Below, piece after piece: positions 1 through 20,400 of a DNA stretch of 64,000 nt. Each line of letters starts with the position of its first letter. Position 1 is the stretch's first letter. The position numbers and the translations under genes were made by a program. The notes below the pieces were generated by a model. The model had not been told where the DNA came from, did no database searches, and saw only the letters and a program-made list of their open reading frames with translations. The stretch comes from Antennarius striatus (Eukaryota > Chordata > Actinopteri > Lophiiformes > Antennariidae): NCBI RefSeq assembly GCF_040054535.1, contig NC_090784.1, positions 13,927,501-13,991,500 of the forward strand. Reading direction: 5' to 3'.

Positions 1-1618
1 TCTTGAAGAACTGCACCAGCTTGTCAAACAGTGGTCTGCAACCCACCCTCAACCCCTCTTCACCCCCTCGAGTTTTTTCTAAAGCCTTTGTCAATGATTT
101 TTTTTTTTTTTACGGCTGTCTTATCATTCCCACTTATGCATGACCAGAGAGGAACCTGGCCCAGGGTGCTTTCACACAACAGTGAGACAAGTCGGCTTGT
201 AAAGACATGACAAGAGCTGTTCATTTATCTCTTTACTGATAAACTCATGATTATTTCATTATTTGTTTGTGTTTTTGACTCGGTGCACTTCTGAAATCTC
301 ATCTTTCCATGAAAGCTTTGTCCTGAAAGCCAGTTTTTGCGATGACAATACAAAAGAAATATAATATTAGATTCATAAGTGTCTTCAAACAAAACAGGAT
401 AAAGAAGAATGAAGTGGAATTAAGAAAAAATACGCTTGATTGAAAACACACTGAGGGCATGTAGACTGCTATTTATTATTTCACTTGACAATAACCAAGA
501 ATCTCAGACAAAGATTTAAAATGAGCAGACTCATTTGAAAGGGCATGAACTGACAGTCAAGAAGACAATTTCTTCCTTTTGTGGCATGTATGAAAAAGAA
601 AGCAGGATTCCATGTGTTTGGAATATGGCTGGATTTTTATCAGAGCAAGAAAATCCACTCTGTCTCCTCTCATGCCTCTGCAGGCTTTGAAATGCGAGGT
701 GCATTGTGTCTGAAAGATCTCCCCATTTGTTTTCCTCTGAAGTCTCCCGGCTCCCCCGTGATGCATTCACTAGATTTTACAAGGTGTGTGATTTACCCTG
801 CGTTGGTTTTCTAATCTTTTCAATTGCTGAGATCAAACATGCAGTTCTTCTCAAGGCATCTTGTTTGATTCTCAAGCTCCCCTTTGTTTTTTGATTGCAG
901 CTGATCACAGCTCTGTGTAAATACCATGTGGTGTTGTAAAATGCTTCATGTCACAGAATTCTTTTTTACTGGATTTACCCTCGGATCTAAAAAAACAAAC
1001 GTTTTTTAAATTATTATTTCACCCCTGATTATGATGAATAATGTAGAAAAGCACAAAAACTATATTAAGTAAAATATTCAACATGAGGAGTAATGTGTGG
1101 TCAACTCAAGATATTATATATATTATCTAATTGCATTATAAATTCATGTCTTAATGTATATGGTAATTTCTTGAGGATAAAGATGATGATCATTACTGCT
1201 ACTTTATATAGTCTAATGTTGTTTATTTGACTTTTATTTCATAATAATTATGTATGACATTTTTAATATTTATTTGAATTTAATATATTACTCTTTTGTA
1301 TTGGTTATATAATTTGAACTTAATTTATTATAATTAAAGTCGAATAATTAGAATAAAATAAATTCAGGACAATGTATATCTAACACAAAGTATTCAGTGA
1401 AATTACAAAAAAATGATTTAAGTAAGTCAACATGATGATTCGTGATCAAGATAATACAGGGGGGAAAATGTAAACTGAATAAATCATTTTACCCAAAAAT
1501 TTGCTTTCCAAACAAATATTCAATAAAATAAATACATATTAAATATGTTGTGTATAAATAAAGACATAACATTAAACATTGCACATCCCCTGTATCAGTG
1601 ACTGGGCATATAATATAC
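1..1618. other. Intergenic, no gene seen
   Basis: This AT-rich stretch lies upstream of the nradd-like gene. The open frames around 530-890 have no family resemblance, no splice context and shadow each other on both strands. Nothing else is supported. Confidence 0.6.
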
Positions 1619-1686
1619 AGTAATATAATATAATATAATATAATATAATATAATATAATATAATATAATATAATATAATATAATAT
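1619..1686. repeat. (TAATA)n pentanucleotide microsatellite
   Basis: About 13 near-perfect copies of a 5-bp TAATA unit are read directly from the sequence. The tract sits just upstream of the GC-richer leader of the nradd-like gene. Confidence 0.95.
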
Positions 1687-1689
1687 GGT

Positions 1690-2198
1690 TCTAATACTGG
1701 ATCTGCGTGTCCATGCGTGGCCAGTCGGCGTCACACTGGTTCGGTTTCTTTCCGCTCCTGCTTCCAGCAGCGGGTCGCGGGGATGCAGCCAATCAGCGGG
1801 CCGGACTGAAAGCTGAGAAGATGGGAGGAGGAAGGACCCGGGAGAGCTGGTCGGAGCCTTTCCTGCCTCATCTGCTGCAAAGCTGCTGGAGAGGTGGCAG
1901 TGAGTCCATCCTGCCAGCTGAAACAGAAGAAACTGTGTTCACTCGCCCAGGACCAGTGGGGGACGCGTGGGAAGAAGGAAATGCGTCTGCCGCGCTGACA
2001 CCGGGAGAACCCACGGATTACACAGCCTGAACTGTAAAGCTGCGTAAAAACATCTCATTACTGGACTAAAAGCGAACTTTCTTTCTTTGCTTCTTTTTTT
2101 TCTCTCGACACTTTTTGCTGTTGTTCTGCTGACTGAAGTCACGTCACAGATTTTCAGACGCTCCGATCTGTCACAAAAGAATTCCACGGACTGAAGAC
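1690..2198 (+). promoter_or_regulatory. Putative promoter / 5' leader of the nradd-like gene
   Basis: Base composition shifts sharply from AT-rich flank to a GC-richer segment with several CpGs (about 1700-2030) immediately before the first coding ATG at 2199. No TATA box stands out and no transcription start can be fixed by eye. An open frame at 1707-2030 has no recognisable family and is probably leader sequence. Confidence 0.45.
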
Positions 2199-9264
<7,066 letters not shown>

Positions 9265-11575
9265 CACCTTCTTATACTCAAGTCTGACATTAAAAGACCT
9301 AAGTGAAGAACTTTCTTTTAAAAGTGAGGCTCTCTGATATCAGCGTCTCTGTCACAGCGGCGTCTGCCGACTCTTCTAATTTCTTTATTGGACATTTATT
9401 CAATTCTTAATGAGATAAGAAAACTTGTTCATGTAACACTATCCTGTTGTCCAGTTTATACCATTTGATTTTATATGGATCCAAATGAATGATAAAGTAT
9501 CTTGTGATGTGTCCATTATCGGTGTGTCACAATATCTCGCAGATACAACTGAGGGACAGTGATTTACATTTCTGGTTAATCCTACATGCCTTACTCACCG
9601 GACAATGACAAACCATGGCCAGACCTGCAAAGACCTCCACATACATTTCATAAGTACATTTCCAGTATTGTTTTCATGCACATATGTCCTACAGTACTGT
9701 ACTTGGTAGGCGACTGGAATCAGAAAAAATAATTTGTACCTGCTGCACAAGTGTGGTTATTCTCACTATACTATTTTTGTTTTGTTTTTTATACATGAAT
9801 CAAATTTTAGTATTTGACACCACTTTTCTATTGCTGTTATTTTTTGTAAAAAAGAAAAAAAAAGACTGTTTGCTGGTATGGTGGCCAAGTCTCAACAGAA
9901 ATCTAAATGATGCTTGCAGTTGCTAAGAGCACTTATAGAGAACATCTTAAATTAGTGCCTTGTTCTTTCCTTCTTCCTTCTCTGCTAGAGTCACGAAGTA
10001 GCCTTGGTATTTATTTATACTGAGATTATGCACCAGTGATGCCTCCACTCCCATCACCAGCTTTCTTGGCTCTTCCTAATAATCATGTATGATTGTAAAT
10101 ACCAGTTTTATGTTTTTTTATTATTATATTGCATATTGTTTGATACACTGTGGCTTCAAGGAAGATCATTTATTAAATGTGAAGAATGAAGGAAATTGAT
10201 AGAATTCTGTTCTCCTTATGGTCAAGATGTACGGCTCTGTTTTTGTCACCATATTTTCTCAGAGAAAAAAACCCAGAAGTGTTAACATCTTTACTTGTCT
10301 TCAAGATTCCTTCTTGCAATTATATTTATTTCATCACATTTCAAGTCTCTAACCGAATCAAATATATGAGAACCATGGGGATCTGCGGTGTGTTAGTCAC
10401 ACATATGTGATGGAGAATTTTATTAATTTTTTCAACATAGCAGTTAATGTTTTCCATATTGTAATGATATTCCACAACGTCTTGTAAAAGTTTTATTCAT
10501 TTAATGAAAATTTGATAAATTAGTGATGGAAACACAGGAAATAATATGGGTGAATAGAGTTGAATAGTCTGAATACTGTATCAGTTGTGGAGTTGCTTAG
10601 TTTTCAAAAATGAATGAGTATTTTTTTATACTACAAAATTGATGTGGCTAACAGTAATGAATAAATTCATGAAGTAATGAACAATAATAACTAATGTAGA
10701 ATAATGCTAACAAAAAAAATTTACAACTAATTTTTAATAATGAATACATGTTAAAATAGTATAATTTTAATGCATGAACAGTAGAATAATCCTGTTAGAG
10801 AAATAAGATTCTGAACTGATTCACTTAAAAAAAGACAAGTGGCGATAAAAGCAATTAATAAAAGGTTATAAAAATAGATAACAGTGAGAAAGTTGGGACA
10901 GATTTGGAACATTAATGGTATCAAGGGATTAGGTAAGTAATAACACTTCCTATCCTCTTCCCCTCAGGGAAATCAGTTAAGGGTATTCAATAATTTAAAG
11001 GTGAAATGAAAGTATTAGCTTCATCCAAACTATTTATGATGAAAGTTTCCTTTTTCTCTGTGAGAACCGATCTGCTGCTCCCCCTTCTGATCTGGTCTGC
11101 ACTCCCAATCTGTTAATGATCTCTTTGCATTCAGTTCTAAGTGGGAGCAGGCATCTTGCGTGGCCTACGGCGGTGTTATATGCCGTCACACACTCCAGAC
11201 GGGACTGCTTAACTGCGGTCTGGAGCACACAGGCATGGGGCTATGGAATGTACTGAGAGGGGGGTTGGGGCCGAGGAGTGCAGGGGAAGTGCCTGCACTC
11301 GTCCCAGTTCTCCCCATTTAGTGCAAACCACACAGCTCTTAATGAAGACACTGATAGCTCTGGTTCTTAAGAGTTGCTGAACAACTGCCTAAACAGTGCG
11401 TGTGTGTGTGAATGTGTGTGTTCTCTAGTGAAACGTGCACCCCCTTCATGAGGGAGGTAGAGTTTGTTTTGCTCTCAGCGGTCCATCGTGTAATGGGGGT
11501 CACTCACGTTTGCTTAGATCTGTTTGAGGGATCAAAATGACATTTAAGTGAACCCGACTCACAGCAGGAAAGCCA
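9265..11575. other. nradd 3' UTR and convergent intergenic region
   Basis: No coding exon is seen. Candidate poly(A) signals on the + strand are ATTAAA at 9289-9294 (very close to the stop) and ATTAAA at 10172-10177. The NGFR family often has a long 3' UTR, so the distal one is plausible. Beyond about 10.4 kb the sequence is AT-rich and unremarkable up to the end of setd2. Confidence 0.5.
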
Positions 11576-13158
11576 GTAATTTTACAAAAAAGTTTATTTT
11601 CTTTAAAATGTTTTACACTCGGTATGACAATGTGCTTACACAATACTTACAGTAGAGTACGGTGAAACATAGTTTGTACATAGAAAAATAACAAAAATGG
11701 AGAAAAAAAAAAGTGTGAAAATGTCCCCCACCACTGAAATAAAAACAGAGGACTGTGAATCGGCAGGGTCCGGAGTTTGACGGATGTGGGAGCTGCATCA
11801 GGAGGGCTGAGTTGGTGGAGGATGGGTGGGCTCCCCAACCCCACCCTCCTGTTTACGGATTTGGTAAATTTCATATTATTTACAGTTTTTTTGAACGGTC
11901 GTTTTGTTACAAAGTCCGTTTATTTAAACATTCCCAAAACTATTATTCAATATATTCACATATAAAGCAATGTACATGTCAGATCTTTGTTTTTAATGCA
12001 ATTTAATGTGTTTCAACTGACTATGCTAACAAAACTACCTTGAAAACAGTAAAAATCATCTAAATTAATGAGTAACAGTTTTTTTGGAGCAAGGCCAGTC
12101 TAAGTGTCTCTAACATTTCACTAAGACGTACGAGTGATAAAAGAGCCAGAACACATAAGAAGTTTAGAACCTGTTAAAAATGCATTGCTACAACCTTCAC
12201 TTTCAGATATACTCCTGTGAGTAGAGAAAACCGGGTAGGACGAGTTAAAGTCAGGGTGTGGACAGGAAATGAGAAAAACTTGGACAGGTAAACAGCACGT
12301 CAAACATAGCATCCAAACCCTGCTCCCGTTATTATACATAAATCGATAAAAGACATGGAAATATTGATCACTAAGCCCAACATGCTGGTTACTGTCTGAT
12401 CCCTAAGTGTATTGTGTGTAAAAAGCTCATCCCAGTGAGGGCATATTACTTGAAGCCGGAGACATGGAAAATGAAGGAATTTCCATAAGGATACCACGCT
12501 GACCTCATGCATTCATAAAACAACAGAGGCTCCAAAGTCTTGTGGTTAAGAAGGCAGGGTTTGAGGAGTGGAAGCTTGAACCTCCACAGCCCAGTTAAAA
12601 GCAGCACCAGATACAGAGTCAGTGGTAGGGAGATGAAGCGAGCACAAAAAAAAAAAGGAAGCGAGGAGGACTGGACTTGTTTCGTATGATCCATTTTTAA
12701 CAGCGGAAATTAACAGAACAACTTGGATAAATATGACACCCAAAAGCTGATTCGTTTGAATAATCTTAATTCGGGTCTAGGGTTCTAAAAGTGGAATTGA
12801 GGTGATTATCTTGGGAATATTTAAGAGCCACCAATGAAAAAAATAAATCTTAAAATCAAACAGTTTGTGAAAACTGTCTCTGTAGCACCTCTCAGTATCA
12901 TCCTTGGAGCACACTGCACCCCGACTGTTGGGTTGCTCGGCGACACACAAGCTTCTGAGTCTGGAGAATGAGACGCCTCCATGATCCATGGAGTCCGTCG
13001 AGCTTCTTGGGCAGCAGTGCAATTGTTAGTCAAACGTATGTGTATGAGACTAGCTCACACTGCTAGCTGGCTAGTCCATACATGGAGTGAATGGAAATGC
13101 AAACCAGTGCTTCTCGGGTGTTAGCACGGAGTAACGATAACATGTGTGAGCTCAGAGG
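11575..13158 (-). other. setd2: setd2 3' UTR
   Basis: This lies between the setd2 stop codon (13159-13161 on the minus strand) and a minus-strand AATAAA (TTTATT on + at about 11593-11598). It holds no competing gene. The roughly 1.6 kb length is inferred from that poly(A) signal, not from transcript data. Confidence 0.6.
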
Positions 13159-14480
13159 CTAGTAAACCTCAGTGTCCTCCTTGGGTCTGTACACTGAGCC
13201 AAATCTCTGCATGTACTTCTTTATGTACTCCTTGGTCTTGTGCTTCACATTTTCGTTACACTCAAGGTCCTCAGGATTGTTGCAAGCTTTCAACTCCTTA
13301 TTCATCACTCCGTGTGTTAGCTGGTAGGAAGAGCAGAGATAAGGACAGATTTAGGTGTTTCTCCTCACCAGACGGCAGTAAATCATATAATTACAACGTA
13401 TAGAAGCTGTGGTGGCTCGGTTAGACGCTTAATTCACTTTTAGTGACTTTGCGCTTTACAGTTTAAAACAATAAAATGCAATTATGTATAAACAAGTGAA
13501 GCCCAGCTTGACTTTCTGCTTATTGTATCCATGTCCTCAGAGTCCTGGTATGTCCAAGTGCAAACCACTCCCTACATAAACAATCCATGGACTGACCAGG
13601 AACCACAGATAAACAGAATGCTGTCTTTTAAAGGAACACTGGTTCGAAAAGGCTTTTCGAATGTAAAACAAAAGACAGCTGATTTGAACAGTGTGTCCTT
13701 AGTCTCTTCCAGAGGAAGAATACGTAAACATTTGTCTGGACAAAAACATCTTGAGAACTGAACTACTGTGTTGTGGCTTGAGGACAATCTCAAGGTTCTT
13801 TCTTTTTCAGTCAAGACCTGAACAGTGGTGTCATCATAACGCAGAAACAAAGGACGCATTTTGAAGCTCTGAATTTGGCAATGCATTTGTAATTAGGCGG
13901 CAGTAGCTCAGTCCATCCTCCGGGGACCAGAGGGTTGCTGGTTCAAGACCCGTGTGGACCATAAACATTTGGAGTGTGAGCTGGCTCATTTGGAGCGCAC
14001 CAGAACAGAACTGTCCATTACTCTGCCTCCCCCTGTATACAAAATTGCATGCTTACAGGCCCCTGGTTTGTGTGTGTTTCAGGGGCCTGTACACACATAC
14101 AGTATATGCATGTTTAAAATATATAGTAAAAAGAGTGAAAATATAATTTCCCAAAGGGAATTAATAAAGTGGATTTCTTCTTCTTCTAACCATCTTGTTT
14201 GTTGAACCGTACCTTTCTAGCCAGGTGTTTGAAGTCTTCCGTGTTGTTAATGCGTCCGAGTTTGCAGTCTGGCTTTCGATAAGGATTTAGACATTGCACT
14301 ATAAACTGGGACATCTGTATAAACCACACACACACAGACACACACACACCCATTAGGAAATTGAAACAACTCACATTAAAGAAAATTTCTAAGATTAACA
14401 CTCACCTCTTTGCGAAATGTCTCTTTACTCTTTTTAGCAAGTTCACTAGAAGTGTCTGCTTCAGCCGTCTTAGTGGAGAA
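13159..14480 (-). CDS. setd2: setd2 C-terminal exons: SRI domain
   Basis: Three exons (14406-14480, 14213-14314, 13159-13320) encode the Set2-Rpb1 interacting domain, which binds the Ser2/Ser5-phosphorylated polymerase II tail. Recognisable blocks are [50 protein letters not shown] and [10 protein letters not shown]. The protein ends ...KEDTEVY with TAG at 13159-13161. Conservation with mammalian SETD2 is nearly residue for residue, which anchors strand, frame and gene identity. Confidence 0.95.
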
Positions 14481-17400
14481 CTATAAAGTTAGAACAGAAT
14501 GATGGATGATTCTATTAAAATGTGTTTGCAAACAGTTAAAAGTATCTACACAGCAAAGGAAGAGGTCTAATTTTCACAAACAGCTGGTGCTGACCAGGCA
14601 TAGTTTTCTAAAAACCAGTAGCGAGGCCCTAAATGTGCATCACCACAATCAAACATGGCAACTGGCAGCAAATAAGTAGCTATCAAGGTCAGCAAGGCAT
14701 CAAACAGCACCTGTGCACCAGCTACTTGACACAAAGCAGGGATATCCTGCCAGGATGTTACCGCTCCAGCTTCAGCCTTCAACAGCAGAAGGAGGCAGGC
14801 AACAGCTGACTGCCTGAGCCCACAAGAAAGTGGTGAGGATCAAAAACACAGAAGACTCAAACACATGTAGTGCCAAGGTCAGGAATCCACAAACATTGAA
14901 ACTGGACCCTTTACACCCACAGATGCTCCGCCAGTTTGCTGGATGTGAACAACACCACTGTATAAACACACGCTGGGAAATGGCTCGTGACCTTGTAGCT
15001 GCTCAGAGCTCTCATCTAAGGTTTTGTTGGGTTTACATGAATATACTTTTAATCCTTCAAAGAGAAAAAAAAGGGCCGCTTGTGTAGGATGACAATAACA
15101 GAAACAAACAAATAATTGCTGGGTCGACCAGATGGCTTTGATTATGTTTTAAAGTCAAGACAGAATTAAAGGGGGGGGAAACAAATGATGCACAGGAAGA
15201 TGAGCTGAGCTGAGTCACCCCTCCCCTTGTGGCCTTGAGGCTAAAGGACGGACAGCTGAGCAAGGGGGGTGGGGTGAATGTATTCTCTTCGAGACTGTCT
15301 CCTCGCACATTCTGATGAAGCCATTTCACGAGGAGGAGCCATTAAACTCAGGGAAGATGGTGTTGAGCTGGGAGCTTTACTATTTTACCCTTGGGACACA
15401 TGTGGAAGCAATCACTAGTTGAACATCTTCTCAGTATTTCAAACAACAAACTCTGTAATCATCTTTTGTGTCCGAGCACAAATTCAAGAAACACAACACT
15501 ATACACTTCAACAACACAAGTTCAAACAGGTTCAGTGCACAACAACGACACACATCATAACACAGGATCGCTGATGAAGGCTCACCTTGGAAGGATTTTC
15601 ATCATAGGTCGGCGTTCCCAGGTCCATCTCTGATTCATGGTCCACACTAGTGCTGTCGCTCGTTCCTTCCCAGGATGGGGGGTCCCACTGTGTTTGCCTT
15701 AAGAGCAGATGAATGTCAAAACACATGCATACGTTTCCAAGAAGCACAAAGACACATTTCACATAACAATACCAACCTTGTGACAATGTGGTAGTAGTAG
15801 ATCTTTCCTTCAGGGTCCCGGGCTACTTTCCAGTTGGGAGGTAGTATGATAGTTTTGGGTTTGGGGGGAGATGGAGGAGGCAGATCTATCACATTATTGG
15901 GTATGATCATTTCCTGGTGCACAGAAGAAAGATGAAAAAAATGAATCAATATAGTTTCTCTGTGAAGCAATTACTATTTATATTATACATAAAAACGGAT
16001 TTATTTCAGTTATATCAAAATGGGAGGTCATGTTGTAATTCCTTATTTTTTTATAACTGAATTTAGTTAATTAATCCATATATCTCAAAACATATCCGTT
16101 ATGACTAATCTATTCTTCTATGAGAGGGGGACAAAAGGTGTTTGCTTAGTGGTGTTGCACACACTATTTTAGATGTACACTGCCTCCTTGTGGCCAAACA
16201 AAGATTTGTAGGCCTCAAAATCACAACACGACGTAGATACGAGAATGGTCCCAACAGTCACATCCTTCAAAAACAAAATTTTTTAAATGTGATTTCATGC
16301 TGCAAAAAATAATCTGTCATAGTTTTGTATCTCCTGCCATCATCCTCTTTAAGTGAAGAAGGTGTTTCTTCTGATGATTTTTTAAGCTGCTCATTCAAAG
16401 ATTATGCCCAGATTTCTCTTGACTTCATATGCCTTCCAAAGGAGATGGAGTGTATTACCTGCTGGACAGTTTGGGATGTGACGATCGTTGTGACAGTGCC
16501 TCCTTGTTGAACCACGACCCCCTGCTGGTGACCGGGATACACAGACTGGCCGTGCAGGTAGCCGGCTGTGGGTTCAGTGTACGCCTTCAGAAACATGAAG
16601 CAGTCAGATCAAACAGTTCATCTAGACATCATCGATCAATCTTCACCACATTATTGTGTTCAACAACATTATAATATACATGCATATACTGTATATATTT
16701 AACATCTATCCATGATTACACATTTAAACAAATGTACACAATCTATACAATCTATAATTTTAAGGGCCGTAAATCAACTGGATAATACTTGAGAGGGGTT
16801 AACAGCACCCTACCTGTATAACAGGAGTGCTGGGCTGAGGGTAGGCGGTAGGGATGCTGTAGATAGTTTGGCATGGCTGGCCCTGGTAATAGATAGCTGT
16901 CTGCGTTGGAGTCTGTGCCGGGGCTGTGGCATACTGCTGTGCAGGCTGTGTCTGCACAGTCACTGTCTGTTGAGTGTTGGGATCCCAGAGAGTGGTGTAG
17001 CTCTGCTGGCCCTGCACCGCAGGAGCCGTCTGGGCAGGTACGGAGAGGACAGCTACCCCTGCATCCTCGGCTGCTACAGCTGGCTGAGTATACTGCTGAT
17101 GGCTGGCGGTGGTGATATGCTGAGAGAGATTAGAGACAGGAGTAGTCTGCGAAGTGGAAGATGGAGAGGTCAGAACCAGGTCAGAGATAAGACGCTGGGG
17201 GGCTGTCTCTTCATATGTGAGGGAGGGCTCAACTGAAGGTGTAGGTAGCAGTACTTTTCCAGCATTGGGATTGGAGGGATCCACAAAGGTCTGGATGGGA
17301 TATCCAGGAGGGTATGTGATAAAGCCAGGACTGGAGGCATAGGCCAGAGCGGGGTCATAAACCATCGTCTGAAGCTGCTGCTGCTGCTGCTGCTGAAGCT

Positions 17401-20400
17401 GCTGTTGTTTCTGGGCTTCCCGTTGAGCAACCTCCTGCTCAAAAAGTTTTCGGCGTTCTTCTGTAGACAGTTTGTTTCGCTCCTTTCCAACAACTCCTCT
17501 TGGTGTCTTGTTGATGTTGGATGGGTCAAACCTTAAATAACCAGGAGCTCAAATGAATATCAGAACTAGACAATAGTATACAGCTACATAACAAAACCTA
17601 AAGTACAAACATTAGTTTATGCTCAGAGTGCACTGGCCATTATTATATTGAGCACTAAGAACTGGTGATAAAATGGACTGGGTTCTGAACTTCCCACTAC
17701 CAAAGCATAAATAAGCACCTGAATAGACAAAGCTGCGATCAATGTGGATGTAAAATTAATTAATGTTAATATAACTGGTATTTTTTTTATAAGATCTGTG
17801 CTTTTAATCAGTGGGAGACATGAATAGAAGTCTGCTCCAAATGACACAAGCATGCATTTTAAATGCTGAGCATAATCTCCACTCCATTATCAAATGAAGG
17901 GTTCTTTTCCAAAGTTAACAAATAAGTAATTACATGCAGGAACTATTTTGGATTCCATCTGCTTTACAACTGAAGCAGTCAAACATTTCCTCATGTGATA
18001 TTCAGTATGTTGCCCAAACTTGACTTATTAATGACTGGGAAGTTTGAACTTTACATGATGTCCTGACAACAAGGTAAGTAATCGTGCACTTCTAATGATG
18101 ATTATCTGTGTCAACAAACAGTATCAGTTTTGATCAAAAATATCAGACAGTGATACCTCTACTTATGAATGTCTCTACTTATGAAATTTTCTACTTACGA
18201 AATTTCTCAGCAGGAAAATATTACCTCTACTTACGAAAGAAATTTTGACTTACGTAATGTAAAAACACAGTATTGGCTGATACTCGAATAAAAACACAGT
18301 ATCGGCTGATACTCAAATCTCCCACAGGTTCCTGAACGCAACATTCTCATAGCTGCTCTGCTATTACGTATCTTCCTGGCATCCCATTGGCTAAGAGGGA
18401 TGCCACTCCACCTCTGTGTGGAGCTAGTACGGCGCTTATGGAGTGTCGGCATTCGATACTTGACCCGTGAGGTAGTCTGATAGTTGTGCGCAAATATAAT
18501 AACTTTTTGTGTACGTATTCGCTATGGACCCCAAGGAAGTGACGGAGAAAAAAGGAAAAGACGAAGAAAAGAGTTTTTTTGTCCATACAAAGTATGAGAT
18601 AATAGAAGAGCATGAAAAAGGGATGCGTTTGGTTGCTCTAGCCAAAGAATATGGCCAAAAATCTACAATCGCCACGTTATTAAAACAAAAGGAAGTTTAA
18701 GGAGTTTAAGGCATCGCGTGGGTGGTTGGAGAAGTTCAAAAGGAGGACTGGATTTCACTCTGTTGTTCAGCATTGTGAGATAGGGGCGCATGAACCAAAG
18801 AGGGCAAAAAACAATGGGGACAGCAGTTAAAAGGTAAATGACCATCATCGTTATTCTCTACTCTTATTCTTTGTTTTTTTACATTATGCACAGCTCTCAA
18901 CTTCATTGTGTAATAATCTAATCGTAACATGTATTTGTTACATGTTTTGATGCATTTTTATGCTTTATAAAACATTTATGTCGGAATTTTTGTGGGCTTT
19001 GAACGGATTAGGGCATTTGCATAGAAAACACGTCTCTACTTACGTAATTTTCTACTTACGTAATTTCTTCCGGAACCAATTAATTTCGTAAGTAGAGGTA
19101 CCACTGTATTCCTCTTCTCCATTTTGTCACACAAACTCATGAATTTACCGTTCTTCGTTTCGTCGGGAGGCCCTCTCGTAGGATGAGGGAGGGGAAGAGG
19201 AGCGTCTCCTTCGTCTCTCAGTGCTGCGTGGGGTTTTGTCAGAGACTCTATCCCGATCTCGATCTCTGTCCCAGTCTCGATCCCTGTCTCTGTCATAATC
19301 TCTGTCTCTCTCCCGCTCTTGTTCCCTCTCACGCTCTCGGCTTCCAGAGCTAGTACGTGGCGTCAAAGCTATGTCTCGATCCCGGTTACGATCTGTGATA
19401 AAATCATCATCAAAGTGATATCGGAAAATTCAAGATCAAAAGTCGGTATGGGGCTAAACTTACCAATCGCTTCCTTTTCCACCTGACTCTTTTTTGGTAT
19501 TCTGTACACCTCCTGAAAGGATAAGTACAACATTAACTTAAAATGTCAGAACATTATAGAATGTAAAATAATTTCTCTCTGTAAAAAAAATCCAAAAAAT
19601 CCAAAATGATGTTATCTATACTAACCTTCAGATCTTTCCAGCTGTCTAGAAGCTTGGCAGCCATACTACTAATATCCAAAGCACTAGGTTGGGGTTCTTG
19701 ACTTCTCTCACTCTCAACATCTGAGACACCTTCTTCTTCATCCTGAGAAGGAGTACCAATCACTGATGGGTCCACAGAAGTTGTTTTGACCTCTGAGGTC
19801 ATATTTGCCTCTGGGCCCTCGGAACTCGGTACAGCTACATCAGTTTGACCCTCATTGGCAGAAGCAGGTTTCTCTTCCGTTTCCACAGTCTCTACCTGGG
19901 GGTCCACATCCTCTGAAGGCTGCTCAGGTAGAAGATCAGCAACGTCTGTTTGAATGGACTGATTCCCTGACTCAAGATCTTTACTGGTAGATGTGTCAAC
20001 TTCAAGTTCAACCTTCTCCTTTACAACCTGACTGGACTGCTCTTCATGACTGTCTGGTTCCTGTTTAGATGCTTTTGGCCTCTCAAGTTCAACATCTGCT
20101 TGACAAACAGTTGTTTCGTCTTTCTTCTCAATTTCCTGTTCCAAATCCAACTCCATTTCTTCTTTTACCTCCTCAGCCTGAGGCTGGTGATGACTCAAGT
20201 TTATTTCAGTTTCTTCCTGTTTCTCCTCTTCCACCGACTCGTCAATTGTTTCTTTCATTGGGTCAGTAGCTTCACTCTCTGCTTCTGTCTTCAGCTGTTT
20301 GCTGTCTGGAAGCCCTACAGGTGAGGATTCCTCATCTTCGTCATCGTCCTCCTCCTCTTCTTCTTCCTTGCCATCAGATGCTTTGCTTGCATCAGACAGC

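Noticed and set aside
1707-2030. 107-codon open frame before nradd
   Set aside because: No family resemblance. It lies in the GC-rich leader region, where long chance frames are expected.
13896-13970. Possible tRNA gene
   Set aside because: The A- and B-box-like motifs belong to a SINE. No complete cloverleaf or anticodon arm can be drawn, and the retroposon tail follows.
16868-17342. Plus-strand open frames opposite setd2 exon 16814-17531
   Set aside because: They are antisense shadows of the conserved setd2 frame. Similar shadows opposite 19626-20678 and 23699-27678 were left out.
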